Made by a program: the position numbers and the translations under genes. Shown here piece after piece: positions 33,435 through 42,591 of a stretch of DNA of 50,705 bases. The notes under the pieces were generated by a model. That model had not been told where the DNA came from, searched no databases, and worked only from the letters and a program-made list of their open reading frames with translations. Position 1 is the first letter of the stretch; each line of letters begins with the position of its first letter. Source of the DNA: Bacteroidales bacterium (lineage in GTDB: Bacteria > Bacteroidota > Bacteroidia > Bacteroidales > VadinHA17); contig JANYIW010000241.1 of assembly GCA_025358645.1 (NCBI GenBank), positions 1 to 50,705 on the forward strand, read 5' to 3'.

Positions 33435-33953
33435 TTATGAATTAATCAACTGGAAAATAGATACATCCACGTATCCGTTATCTGTCTGGATCCACTCTTT
33501 CTTGCTTCCCGTCTGAACAAATCCCTGCTTCTTAAACAAATCCATACTTACAAAATTATTTGCCAGTATATTACAGTACAATTGATGCAGCTGAAGTGTT
33601 TTAAAACAATATTTTATCAGGCAGGTAAGGGCCATAGACGCATATCCTTTTCTCCTGTAAGATTCATTTGCAATAAGTATTCCTATACCGGCTCTCTTGT
33701 GAAAAGGATCAAACTCAAAAACATCTATTGTTCCGATAGTTATTTTATCTTCAACGTGGTCAATCATAAGCCTTAGCTGACCTGTTTCATAGATATTCTT
33801 ATGAGAATTCTCTATATATCTTTTTAATGTATATCGTGAAAATGGAGAAACCGTATTACTTATTGCCCAATAACTGTTGTTATTTTCCCACTCATAGAGA
33901 AGCTCAAGATCTTCAGGTTCCAGAGCTCTGAGCTTTATATTTTTATACTTCAT
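33435..33953 (-). CDS. GNAT-family N-acetyltransferase (RimL/SpeG-like)
   Basis: 172-residue acetyl-CoA-dependent acetyltransferase. The N-terminus KNIKLRALEPEDLELLYEWEN and the acetyl-CoA motif ESYRRKGYASMALTCLIKYCF (R/QxxGxG/A pattern at about 103-108) are clear, followed by LQLHQLYCNILANNFVSMDLFKKQGF. The substrate is unknown; RimJ/RimL-like and polyamine acetyltransferases share this architecture. It lies 15 nt upstream of nothing on its strand and 15 nt after the start-side of the TPR-PD40 group ends, so it may be the last gene of that minus-strand run. Confidence 0.88.
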   Translation of the reverse strand: MKYKNIKLRALEPEDLELLYEWENNNSYWAISNTVSPFSRYTLKRYIENSHKNIYETGQLRLMIDHVEDKITIGTIDVFEFDPFHKRAGIGILIANESYRRKGYASMALTCLIKYCFKTLQLHQLYCNILANNFVSMDLFKKQGFVQTGSKKEWIQTDNGYVDVSIFQLINS

Positions 33954-33968
33954 GAGGGTTTCTGATTA

Positions 33969-36488
33969 CTATTGAGTCATCAAAAGGTAAAGGTTTCTGA
34001 TAAAAGCATCTTCAAATCCCAACTTCTTTATTGATGCTAAAGCTTTTTTTGCCTCTAAAAGAGTATGGAATTCGCCATAATAATATTTATAAAGTCCGTC
34101 TGTGCCCCTTATTTCATTCACTCCTTCAAGTCCACTGAAGATTATTTTAAAATTCAATGAATTTTTTGAGGCTCTAAGTTGTATTGTGAGTGCTTTCTGA
34201 TCAATCCGTGTTAGTGCTGTTTTTTTTTGTTTCGGATTTATTATAGTCTTTGATTCATTCTCCAGTTCATACTGGTTCAATAGATAAGCTTTATCAAATC
34301 CTTTTTCTATGACATACCCGAGATACTTCATCGCGTCAAATTTGTTATAAAAAACACCGAGTGCATACATGGAAATTGAATCAGCTTTAATCGTTCTTAT
34401 AAAGAATAAATCATCTTTGGTTAATGCGGAAAAATAGCCCGGTTTAAGTTTCTTACTTGTTTTTAACAGGACAATGCTGTATCTCATTGAAAATGGCTGT
34501 CTGAGGTGTTCCGGTGTATAGGTTTCTTTTCGGATAACTATTCCCGTTTTAGGATCAACAATCCCAAATGTAACCCTTCTGTTATATTTTCTTCCTTCAG
34601 GGTTATCAGAACCGTCATGGTTACTGTTAACTGCAACAAAATCAGATTTCCCGAATGCTCTCTTCACAAATCTTGAAGGTGCAGTTCCAGCTGTTGAAAG
34701 GTAATTTATTACAGTTTGAGCCCTTTTGTCAGCCAGCGCCCTGTTATATTCTTTACCACCTTTTCCATCAGTATAGCCTGCAACTTCAACATTCAATTCA
34801 GGATAAGATATAAGGATGGATTTTAGATTTTCCAGCTCTGATTTAGCCTGTTCATTGAGTTCATAATTATCGAAATCAAACAATACATTATTTATTGATA
34901 AAAATTCACCACCGGAAACCTTATCAGGTAACAGGGTGGAACTAACGGATATATAGTTTCCTGAATAATACAAAGGAATACTCAGGTTAATCGTATCGGT
35001 TTTATATCCGGTATGGTTAACAAAAAGCCGATAGTCTCCAGGTTTAATTTCGAATTTATATGTTACTGAATCGACCAGGGATATATTTTTCAGAATAATA
35101 CTGTCCTTAAGGTTGACGAGCCGAATCTGGATTTGTGTAGGATCAATTGCCATTCCATCAAGCAGGGCAATTGTGCCTATGGCTAAAGTTATCTTATCAG
35201 CCGGGTTTTCTGCGACTATTGAATAAATGTTTCGTGATTTGCTGTTTTCGTCATACAGACTGGTAATAAATCCGGGTTTATTGTTGTTAAGAATAAAGAA
35301 AGTGTTTTCTAAAGCATTGTTAAAAGCATAAGGCATACCTATGGGGTTGGTCCAGGACCCATTTTTCTTTATTGATCTGAATACATCATAACCCCCCATA
35401 CTGGTGTGTCCTACTGAGCTGAAAAGTAAAGCGCCGGTTTCCTGATCAAAGAAAGGCGTATCCTCGTTGTAAGGTGTATTAATAATATTCCCGCAATTTA
35501 TTGGTTCACCCCATTTACCAGCAACAGTCTTTTCCGAATACCAGATATCAAGTTGACCCTCACCACCTGGTTTATTACTGGAAAAGTACATCGTCTTACC
35601 ATCAGGTGTTATAAAACCATGCGACTGCCAATAAATAGAATTTATGGGTTTCCCTACACTTTTTATCTTTGACCATACTGAATCTTTTCTCTGACTGTAA
35701 TACAGGTTTCCGTCACCGCCATCATCCATATAGATTATCAATAATTTTCCATCTCCTGTAATCGAGTTTGAATAGAACCTGTTAAATCCTCCAAGTTGCC
35801 TGGTAATATCTACAGGTTTTTTCCATGTACCTGATTTATAAGAGCAAAATATATGTGTTTTTTCGTTTTCTTTTTGAGTGAAGATAAAAACGGAATCATT
35901 TTTTGATAGAACCGGATTACATGCTCCGGGATAATTGATGAGCCAGTCTGCGAAAAGGTTCAAGATCAGGGTCAAAGGTTTCTTCTTCATTACAATTGCA
36001 TACATGCAATCTCTTATCTGGGTATCAATATATTCATCCTTGAAGATCTTAGTGCCACTCAATCTTTTCTTTGCATCATAATAAAGTGTAATGGCTTTTT
36101 CCAGGCTATCGCTATGATGATATGCTATAGCGAGGTAGAGATATGTATCCAAAGGCGCTCGTTCTCCGTATTCCAGGTATTCCTTGTCATTGCTTACTAC
36201 ATTCAGGGATGCTTTTGTTAATAGTTGCAGGGCCTCAGTCTTTTTCCCATCAAGATTCAGGTAGCATATTCCCAACTTTGCATTTAGATTGGAGTTTTCA
36301 GGATATTTATTAAGAAGGGACTTGTACAGGTCGGAAGCCTTCGCATAATTCTGATCATAATAGTAATAAATATCAGCTTCCTGAACTTCTTTAATAAATG
36401 CCTTTTTGGTAATTACTTGTGAAGACAGAGTAAGGAAGCAAAAAAAAAGTAAAGTGAGTATGGTGGTTTTTCTGATTACCTTTTTCAT
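33969..36488 (-). CDS. TPR + PD40 propeller + carboxypeptidase-regulatory-like + OmpA_C + SPOR-like protein (PorE-like)
   Basis: 839 residues: signal peptide (1-23); TPR region (about 30-170); PD40/WD40-like propeller (about 185-420; YFSSNKPGGEGQLDIWYS, FSSVGHTSMGGYDVFRS); carboxypeptidase-regulatory-like beta domain (about 435-510); and OmpA C-terminal domain (about 530-645; NVLFDFDNYELNEQAK, VEVAGYTDGKGG, ADKRAQTVINYL) with the Asp and Arg expected to bind diaminopimelate. Two SPOR-like repeats end the protein. The first four modules match P. gingivalis PorE, a type IX secretion accessory that anchors to peptidoglycan; the SPOR-like ends are additional. The start overlaps the upstream gene's stop by 1 nt, so translation is probably coupled. 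Periplasmic, likely outer-membrane-associated. Confidence 0.88.
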   Translation of the reverse strand: MKKVIRKTTILTLLFFCFLTLSSQVITKKAFIKEVQEADIYYYYDQNYAKASDLYKSLLNKYPENSNLNAKLGICYLNLDGKKTEALQLLTKASLNVVSNDKEYLEYGERAPLDTYLYLAIAYHHSDSLEKAITLYYDAKKRLSGTKIFKDEYIDTQIRDCMYAIVMKKKPLTLILNLFADWLINYPGACNPVLSKNDSVFIFTQKENEKTHIFCSYKSGTWKKPVDITRQLGGFNRFYSNSITGDGKLLIIYMDDGGDGNLYYSQRKDSVWSKIKSVGKPINSIYWQSHGFITPDGKTMYFSSNKPGGEGQLDIWYSEKTVAGKWGEPINCGNIINTPYNEDTPFFDQETGALLFSSVGHTSMGGYDVFRSIKKNGSWTNPIGMPYAFNNALENTFFILNNNKPGFITSLYDENSKSRNIYSIVAENPADKITLAIGTIALLDGMAIDPTQIQIRLVNLKDSIILKNISLVDSVTYKFEIKPGDYRLFVNHTGYKTDTINLSIPLYYSGNYISVSSTLLPDKVSGGEFLSINNVLFDFDNYELNEQAKSELENLKSILISYPELNVEVAGYTDGKGGKEYNRALADKRAQTVINYLSTAGTAPSRFVKRAFGKSDFVAVNSNHDGSDNPEGRKYNRRVTFGIVDPKTGIVIRKETYTPEHLRQPFSMRYSIVLLKTSKKLKPGYFSALTKDDLFFIRTIKADSISMYALGVFYNKFDAMKYLGYVIEKGFDKAYLLNQYELENESKTIINPKQKKTALTRIDQKALTIQLRASKNSLNFKIIFSGLEGVNEIRGTDGLYKYYYGEFHTLLEAKKALASIKKLGFEDAFIRNLYLLMTQ

Positions 36489-38443
36489 TATTTGGAAACT
36501 TTCTTGATAAAGATTTCTTCCGGATATCCTTTTCTTATCAATTCAAGTCTTAATGAATAAGCATCTTCTCTTGTTGGAAATCTGCCTGATGTATATCGGT
36601 AAAAGTTATCGATGTCATTAAACATGACTTTTATGTCAGCAATGTACTTAAAATAGGTAATATCGACTGGATTATGTAGTGCCATAACCTGAACTGTATA
36701 ATAGAGCACATCTGAATCCTTAATATTTAAATCCCCCACATCACTCACATTCAAGTTTCTTAAGAGCATGCTTGTATCAATAGAAGCAATAGTAGGTATC
36801 AGAGCAAGATTGATTTTTTCGTACACGATTGTTGGCATAAATATTCTCTCTATAGTAGTATCTCTCTCAAGGGATACATCTATATTGAATATCAGGTTCG
36901 GGTCGTTATGTAAAATTGCAGTATCAATTACGTGTGTTATATATCCAAGACCTTTATAAAATAATCTGAATTTTCCCGGGGTAACAGTAAAACTGTAAAG
37001 ACCAGAATATTTATTTGGGAATCCAACATCTACAGTATCTCCTGATGTTTTGTTAATAAGATGTATTGAATAATTTTTATTAAATGTTATAATAGTATCC
37101 CGGAGGCTGAATTTACCTTTAATTTCGAATAGCTCATTAACATTTGTATTCCCCATTCCCAGGTAAAAAATTTCTTTCTTTTTGTAATCCGTTGTCATTG
37201 AATAATAAGCATTTTGCCCATTATTTATGGGTTGGAAAAACTTATCATCGTCAGTAGTGTTAAGTGGGAATCCTATATTGACAGGTGTATTCCAGGCTGT
37301 TCCTGTTTTCCGACTTTTGAAATTATCAAATCCGCCCATCGAACTATGTCCTTCGGAACAAAAGTAGAGTATAGAATCATTCGCGGTTATATAAGGAGTA
37401 TCCTCATTAAATGGCGTATTGATTGCTGCTCCCAGGTTAACTGCCAGACCCCAGTCACCTGTAGCATCTTTTTCGGAAACATAAATATCGAGGTTCCCCT
37501 GGCCGCCATCTCTGTTACTGGTGAAATATAATTTTTTCCCATCAGATGAAATAGAAGCATGGGATTCATAAAACTTAGTATTTATATTCTTATTTAATTT
37601 TTTTATTGGAGTCCAGGCCCCATCTACAAAATTTGATGAATAAATAGCTCCGTCATAATTATCCGTTTTATAGAGAAACAGTTCTGTACCATCACTGTTA
37701 AGTGAAGATGATGAACAATCTTCTCCGGCGTTGAGTGCAGCTGTAATTTCAATAGGTGACTGCCATTTTCCTCTTTCCTTTTTCGAATAGAAGATAGCGT
37801 TGACTATACCTCTGTGTTCGGTATAAACTATAGTATTTCCATCAAAGCTTACAGCAGGGTTATCGTTAATGGAGCCCTGACTGAAATCACTTCCCATACT
37901 TTTTTTACTAAAAACGACTGGATTTTCCTTAAACTGAATTGCGTTCTTGCAAGCTTGAATCTGTTGTTCGATGTATTCGAGGTTCTTCATTCCTCCTTTG
38001 CGGGTAGTTTCCCGGGCGAGCTTATTAAATGTTTGAAGAGTATTGAGAGCTTTCTCCAACTGATTAGTAATCAAATAGGCTTTAGCAAGGGAAAAATAGG
38101 CATCAAGAGGAGCGTTCTTCTCTTTAAATGACTCAGTTTTTGAATCATAACTGGCAGTTTTAATAGCATCCTCGAGGTAAGGAATTGATTTCTCTTTTTC
38201 ACCTGGAATATTCAGATAGCAGTTCCCTATTTTATATTTAATATTCAGATTGCTTGCAGAATCAAGCAGAAGGTATAGTTGATTTGCAAGTTCATATTCT
38301 TCAAAGAGATAGTAGGACTCCGCCTTTGCAAATATTTGTTTCATCTCGCTAACTGATTGAGCGGAAACTGCAACTGGAATTACAACCAGAGATAATAGCT
38401 GAAGTAGAAAACTTAGGATTTTTACTCTGAATTTTACCATCAA
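36488..38443 (-). CDS. TPR + PD40 propeller + SPOR-like protein
   Basis: 651 residues: signal peptide ending near VAVSAQS; TPR region (about 30-170); PD40 propeller (about 180-430; YFTSNRDGGQGNLDIYVSE, FCSEGHSSMGGFDNFKS); a beta domain (about 440-520) like the carboxypeptidase-regulatory module of its neighbour; and a C-terminal SPOR-like domain (VLYYTVQVMALHN to the end). It lacks the OmpA domain. Its last nucleotide pair overlaps the start of the OmpA-bearing paralogue (TAATG). SPOR domains usually bind glycan strands lacking stem peptides at septa, so a peptidoglycan link is inferred. A second ATG three nt in is equally possible. Confidence 0.85.
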   Translation of the reverse strand: MMVKFRVKILSFLLQLLSLVVIPVAVSAQSVSEMKQIFAKAESYYLFEEYELANQLYLLLDSASNLNIKYKIGNCYLNIPGEKEKSIPYLEDAIKTASYDSKTESFKEKNAPLDAYFSLAKAYLITNQLEKALNTLQTFNKLARETTRKGGMKNLEYIEQQIQACKNAIQFKENPVVFSKKSMGSDFSQGSINDNPAVSFDGNTIVYTEHRGIVNAIFYSKKERGKWQSPIEITAALNAGEDCSSSSLNSDGTELFLYKTDNYDGAIYSSNFVDGAWTPIKKLNKNINTKFYESHASISSDGKKLYFTSNRDGGQGNLDIYVSEKDATGDWGLAVNLGAAINTPFNEDTPYITANDSILYFCSEGHSSMGGFDNFKSRKTGTAWNTPVNIGFPLNTTDDDKFFQPINNGQNAYYSMTTDYKKKEIFYLGMGNTNVNELFEIKGKFSLRDTIITFNKNYSIHLINKTSGDTVDVGFPNKYSGLYSFTVTPGKFRLFYKGLGYITHVIDTAILHNDPNLIFNIDVSLERDTTIERIFMPTIVYEKINLALIPTIASIDTSMLLRNLNVSDVGDLNIKDSDVLYYTVQVMALHNPVDITYFKYIADIKVMFNDIDNFYRYTSGRFPTREDAYSLRLELIRKGYPEEIFIKKVSK

Positions 38444-38493
38444 AACAAATATAGCAATAATTCTAAAGGAATATAATAATAAGTGGCCATTTT

Positions 38494-39768
38494 TTATTTA
38501 AATGTTATCTTATAGATATCGACTTTTCCAGAACCTCCCGTCTCTTTAAACCTGGAATAATAACCTGATTTACCATCACCAACCGGCATAAAGAAAATAT
38601 CATCATCGGGTGTATTAATCGGATATCCAAGGTTTTTAGGTTTACTCCATAGCCCGTTTGATTGAAGATCGGATCTGAACAGATCATAACCTCCGATATT
38701 TTCATGCCCCTGTGAAGCGAAGAAGAGAGTCTTTCCATTATTAATTAGAAATGGTCTGTCCTCATTGAATTGAGTGTTAATTTCCGGACCAATGTTTACT
38801 GCAGGACCCCAGTCCCCATTTGTTTTATGGGCGATATAGAGATCCAGTCCGCCAAAACCGCCCGGTCTGTCTGAAGCGAAAACTAGTTGATTGCCATCTT
38901 CAGAAATAAAGCCATGTGATTCCCAATATTTTGTATTTATATTTTTGTTTAGTTTAACAGTCTTACTCCAGCGACCTCCTTCAAATGAACTCACAAATAT
39001 ATCGCTATTAATATTATCATCTTTGGATAGGAATAATAATTTCCCATCGGCCGAAAGGCAGGAAATATAGAAATCTCCATCCGACTTGAGTTCAGGAGTA
39101 ATATTAATGGGAGCAGTCCATTTTCCATTAACAAGCTTCGAAAACATTACAGCGTCATAGAATTTGAGAGAAACCATATAGGCAAAAGATTTTCCATCAG
39201 CTGAAATCAAGGGATTGAAATTATCTTTTTCATCATTGAAGAGTTCTCCCATATTTTCTTCTGAATATGATACTGGCTTTGATATCAGATCTTTCGCCGT
39301 ATCACATACCTCTATTTCATGTTTAATGAAATCGATGTTCTCATGATCGTCAGGAAGTAGTGTTGCCAGGTATTTCGTGAAGGTTTCTTTTGCTTTATCA
39401 AATCTGAAATTAATGCGGTATGCTTTTCCCAGTTCAAATAATGCATCGTATGGAGCCGCTATCTGGGTAATTGAACCCTCCTTGTGCTTTGCCGACATGT
39501 TTTTTATTGCATTTTCAAGAAAATCAACTGAGAGATTCTTTTTAGAAGGAATATGCAGGTAACATACACCTATACAATAAGCCAGGTTTGCATTATCAGG
39601 CAGTTTTTCATACAATTGCAAATAGTAGGTTAGCGCATCGGTGTAATCTTCATTCATCAGAAAATACTCAGCCTCAAGAAATGATTCCTGAAACTCTTTA
39701 TTTTCCTGACCGTATGTCGGAATGATTAACACTAATGTAAAAAACAGACAAACTGCTCTTTTGCTCAT
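38494..39768 (-). CDS. TPR + PD40 propeller protein, shortest of four paralogues
   Basis: 424 residues from ATG 39768, which opens into a clean signal peptide (MSKRAVCLFFTLVLIIPTYG); the frame is open to 39825 but the extra 19 residues disturb the signal. TPR region (about 20-150) and PD40 propeller (about 160-420; FASDRPGGFGGLDLYIAHK, FASQGHENIGGYDLFRS). The protein ends where the propeller ends, with no C-terminal peptidoglycan or membrane module. It may be a soluble periplasmic partner of its neighbours. The gap to the next gene downstream is 50 nt. Confidence 0.85.
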   Translation of the reverse strand: MSKRAVCLFFTLVLIIPTYGQENKEFQESFLEAEYFLMNEDYTDALTYYLQLYEKLPDNANLAYCIGVCYLHIPSKKNLSVDFLENAIKNMSAKHKEGSITQIAAPYDALFELGKAYRINFRFDKAKETFTKYLATLLPDDHENIDFIKHEIEVCDTAKDLISKPVSYSEENMGELFNDEKDNFNPLISADGKSFAYMVSLKFYDAVMFSKLVNGKWTAPINITPELKSDGDFYISCLSADGKLLFLSKDDNINSDIFVSSFEGGRWSKTVKLNKNINTKYWESHGFISEDGNQLVFASDRPGGFGGLDLYIAHKTNGDWGPAVNIGPEINTQFNEDRPFLINNGKTLFFASQGHENIGGYDLFRSDLQSNGLWSKPKNLGYPINTPDDDIFFMPVGDGKSGYYSRFKETGGSGKVDIYKITFK

Positions 39769-39845
39769 AAACAGATTTTTGGAAAACAAATTTATTAAAA
39801 AAAAAGTGAAAGAATTGTTAATCATCTATTTTTTTATAAATAATA

Positions 39846-39857
39846 CCGGCAAAAGCC
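39846..39857 (-). terminator. Weak hairpin between TPR-PD40 genes
   Basis: CGGC-AAAA-GCCG forms a 4-bp stem just after the end of the 822-residue gene (minus strand). The downstream minus-strand sequence is AT-rich but lacks a continuous T-tract, so termination or attenuation is only possible. Confidence 0.25.
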
Positions 39858-39875
39858 GCTCATATTAGTGTATTT

Positions 39876-42344
39876 CTATTTCTTATTGTTCCTTTTTCGT
39901 TTCCACATTATCAGGAACAAGCCAAAAAGGCCCGCACCGATTAGAACCCATAGGATCCATAGATTGACTTTCCCGGAAGTTCCTGCAGCTGAGGTTTCAT
40001 TAAATGCCAATATTTTCTTTTTCATGGATTCAATGGATGGATCTGTTTCAGCTAAGACTGCTGCTACAATCCTGTTCAGATCCGCAGGGCCTGTTTTGCC
40101 GCCGGTCTTAACATTTACATAATCTTGTAACTCAGTCCAGTTCTTGAGATCGGAATCATAAATATCAAGATCTCTGAGAATTTTGTTCAAGTCTCCATCT
40201 GTATGATTTGCCAAATAATCAACTGCAGCCTGTGTAAGGATATTATCCATAACAGCAACTTTTAAAGCAAGTTTATCAATTTCTTCAGAACGAATTCCTT
40301 TTTTATTGGCTTCTTCTTTAAGATATGAAATATATTCATCAATTCTCCCAAACTGACGGTTTCCAATATTTGCCTCTGTTATGACCTTTAAAAGATCATC
40401 TTTAGCCCTGTTCTTCATCATTGTAGAGAGCGAGGCTATCTGTTTCTCAGAGATGACCCGGCTGTATTCAGGTCGGGTTATTGGTTGTCCTATAATGTTA
40501 TTCTGCCTGGTAATTAAAACTTCAGTTTCAGTTGTGTTATTAAACCTGTCTGTCAATTTAAAGACAACTCGGTTATTTCCACGATCAGGAGCCATCTTAT
40601 AGTTGAAAGTTGAATCCCGTATTGTGAAATGTTCGACTGATTTCAATGAGTCTCCAATCCAATGTTCAACAGTAAGGAAAGAATTTGGCTCTACCTTTAT
40701 AGGAAACAGTATTGAATCACCTTTTGTAACTGCGATTGTTTTATTAGTTTCAACCTTTAAATCTGCAACAAAATCAGTTTTTGGCAGTACTGTTCCTGGA
40801 AGTACAAAACTGTCGGAAGGGTTTAAAAGAGGCAAATCCAGATTTCTGACGACTTTTTCGCCTCCGTCTCCTTCATAGGTGATTTGATAGTCCCCCTGGG
40901 GAAGCTGGAACTCATATTCACCTGTTACAGGATTCGAATAGACAATCATAGTCTGATTTGAGTTTTTGATATTCATAGCGCTTATCTTCACACTATCATT
41001 CATACTACTGATAAGGTCAGCTACTTTTACCATTCCTCTTACAAAGAATTTTCGGGGATGATTGTTAGAAAAAATCTCGACCCGGTAAATATCCTGTTTC
41101 CCATAACCTCCGGGAAGTTCTTTGGCGATGTATCCTTCATAACCTTGATTCAGAGGCTTAAAAAACACATCATCGTCGGTTGTATTAAATGGATAACCAA
41201 CATTCAGTGGAACTGACCACTCACCATTATCCAGAAGTGTTGAATAGAAAATATCATAACCGCCCATATTAAAATGGCCCCTTGAGCTAAAAAAAAGTGT
41301 TTTATCATCATCACTCAAAAAAGGGGATTCTTCATTATAAGGTGTATTTATTACAGGTCCAAGATTTTTTGCCGGTCCCCAGTCGCCTGTACTGTCACGA
41401 TTCGAAACATAGATATCAAGACCTCCATAAGTCCCTTTTCGATTACTCGTGAAGTATAGTTTTTTATTGTCGTGGGAGATAGTTGCATGCGATTCCCAAT
41501 ATTTGGTATTGATGTTTTCATTGAGCTTTACAATTGGAGACCAGGAGCCATTTTCAAATCTCGATCTATAAATAATTCCATCATAATCTGCAGAACTGTA
41601 GAGGTATAAATCTTTATCGTCTTTTGAAATGGAAGTTGGAAAAAGATCTTTGTCAACTTTCAACAACTCATTCATATTTAGTGGTTCAGACCATACTCCA
41701 TTAACTTTACGGGAATAAAGAAGCGCATCATAAAATGCCTGACTTCTCGAAAATACAAGAAGGTCTTCTTTGTCAGATACAACAGGGTTAAAGTCATTGT
41801 TAGCTCCATTTATTATCTTCCCAAGGTTATTGAATTTTACATATAGTGGCATCCTCATCAGTTCCTTAGCATTCCGACATGATTGTATCTGTAGATTCAC
41901 TACTGTAGTATCATATACATCAGAATTAAGGTTCTTCCTGAATTGTTCATAAGTTTTAAGAGCTTTATCAATCTGGTTATTGATCCGGTAAGCATTTGCA
42001 AGGTAATAGAGAGCATCATAGGGCGCTCCGGTCTCCTTGAATTTTCCCTCTTTGTACTTTGGATCAATGTTTTTAACAGCATCCTCAAGATAGCTGACAG
42101 CCCTGATTTTCTCACCTGAGATATTCATATAGCACTGGCCAATCCTGTATTTTAAATTTGAATTATCAGGGTACCTTTTTAATAACTGCTGGTAAAGAGG
42201 CAAAGCATCTTTGTAGGCTTCAAATAAGATCCAGCTTTCTGCATCATAAAAATTATTTCTCATACTTTCTTTTGTCTGAGAAATTAAATCAGGATTAATA
42301 AATGTAGCCAACAGCCACGTTAAGAGAACTAAACGTTTCATCAT
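39876..42344 (-). CDS. TPR + PD40 propeller protein with C-terminal membrane anchor
   Basis: 822 residues: signal peptide (MMKRLVLLTWLLATFINP); TPR region (about 25-160); PD40 propeller (about 170-420; YFTSNRKGTYGGLDIYVSN, FFSSRGHFNMGGYDIFYS); carboxypeptidase-regulatory-like domain (about 430-515); beta-rich region; helical region (about 610-770); and a C-terminal transmembrane helix (LWILWVLIGAGLFGLFLIMW) followed by KRKRNNKK. The signal peptide plus C-terminal helix and basic tail predict a single-pass inner-membrane protein with its domains in the periplasm, unlike the other three paralogues. It is the first gene of the minus-strand run. ATG 42341 is an alternative start. Confidence 0.86.
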   Translation of the reverse strand: MMKRLVLLTWLLATFINPDLISQTKESMRNNFYDAESWILFEAYKDALPLYQQLLKRYPDNSNLKYRIGQCYMNISGEKIRAVSYLEDAVKNIDPKYKEGKFKETGAPYDALYYLANAYRINNQIDKALKTYEQFRKNLNSDVYDTTVVNLQIQSCRNAKELMRMPLYVKFNNLGKIINGANNDFNPVVSDKEDLLVFSRSQAFYDALLYSRKVNGVWSEPLNMNELLKVDKDLFPTSISKDDKDLYLYSSADYDGIIYRSRFENGSWSPIVKLNENINTKYWESHATISHDNKKLYFTSNRKGTYGGLDIYVSNRDSTGDWGPAKNLGPVINTPYNEESPFLSDDDKTLFFSSRGHFNMGGYDIFYSTLLDNGEWSVPLNVGYPFNTTDDDVFFKPLNQGYEGYIAKELPGGYGKQDIYRVEIFSNNHPRKFFVRGMVKVADLISSMNDSVKISAMNIKNSNQTMIVYSNPVTGEYEFQLPQGDYQITYEGDGGEKVVRNLDLPLLNPSDSFVLPGTVLPKTDFVADLKVETNKTIAVTKGDSILFPIKVEPNSFLTVEHWIGDSLKSVEHFTIRDSTFNYKMAPDRGNNRVVFKLTDRFNNTTETEVLITRQNNIIGQPITRPEYSRVISEKQIASLSTMMKNRAKDDLLKVITEANIGNRQFGRIDEYISYLKEEANKKGIRSEEIDKLALKVAVMDNILTQAAVDYLANHTDGDLNKILRDLDIYDSDLKNWTELQDYVNVKTGGKTGPADLNRIVAAVLAETDPSIESMKKKILAFNETSAAGTSGKVNLWILWVLIGAGLFGLFLIMWKRKRNNKK

Positions 42345-42591
42345 AATAAAATTAAATCTAAATGGACTGCAGGCACATAAAACATTTGTGAAAATTATAA
42401 TCCTTGGTTTCTGCTTTTTGGAATGGAAGAACTCAATGTGTCAATTCTCTACTTAAGGCTACTAATATAGTATAAATATTAGAAAAAAGGACTATTAATG
42501 GAAGTCCTTTTTACCAAATCAATACTTTTATTTCTAAATCAATCTGTTATTGAATGAAAATCACGGTCAGGATCTGAATCGATATGCCAGA

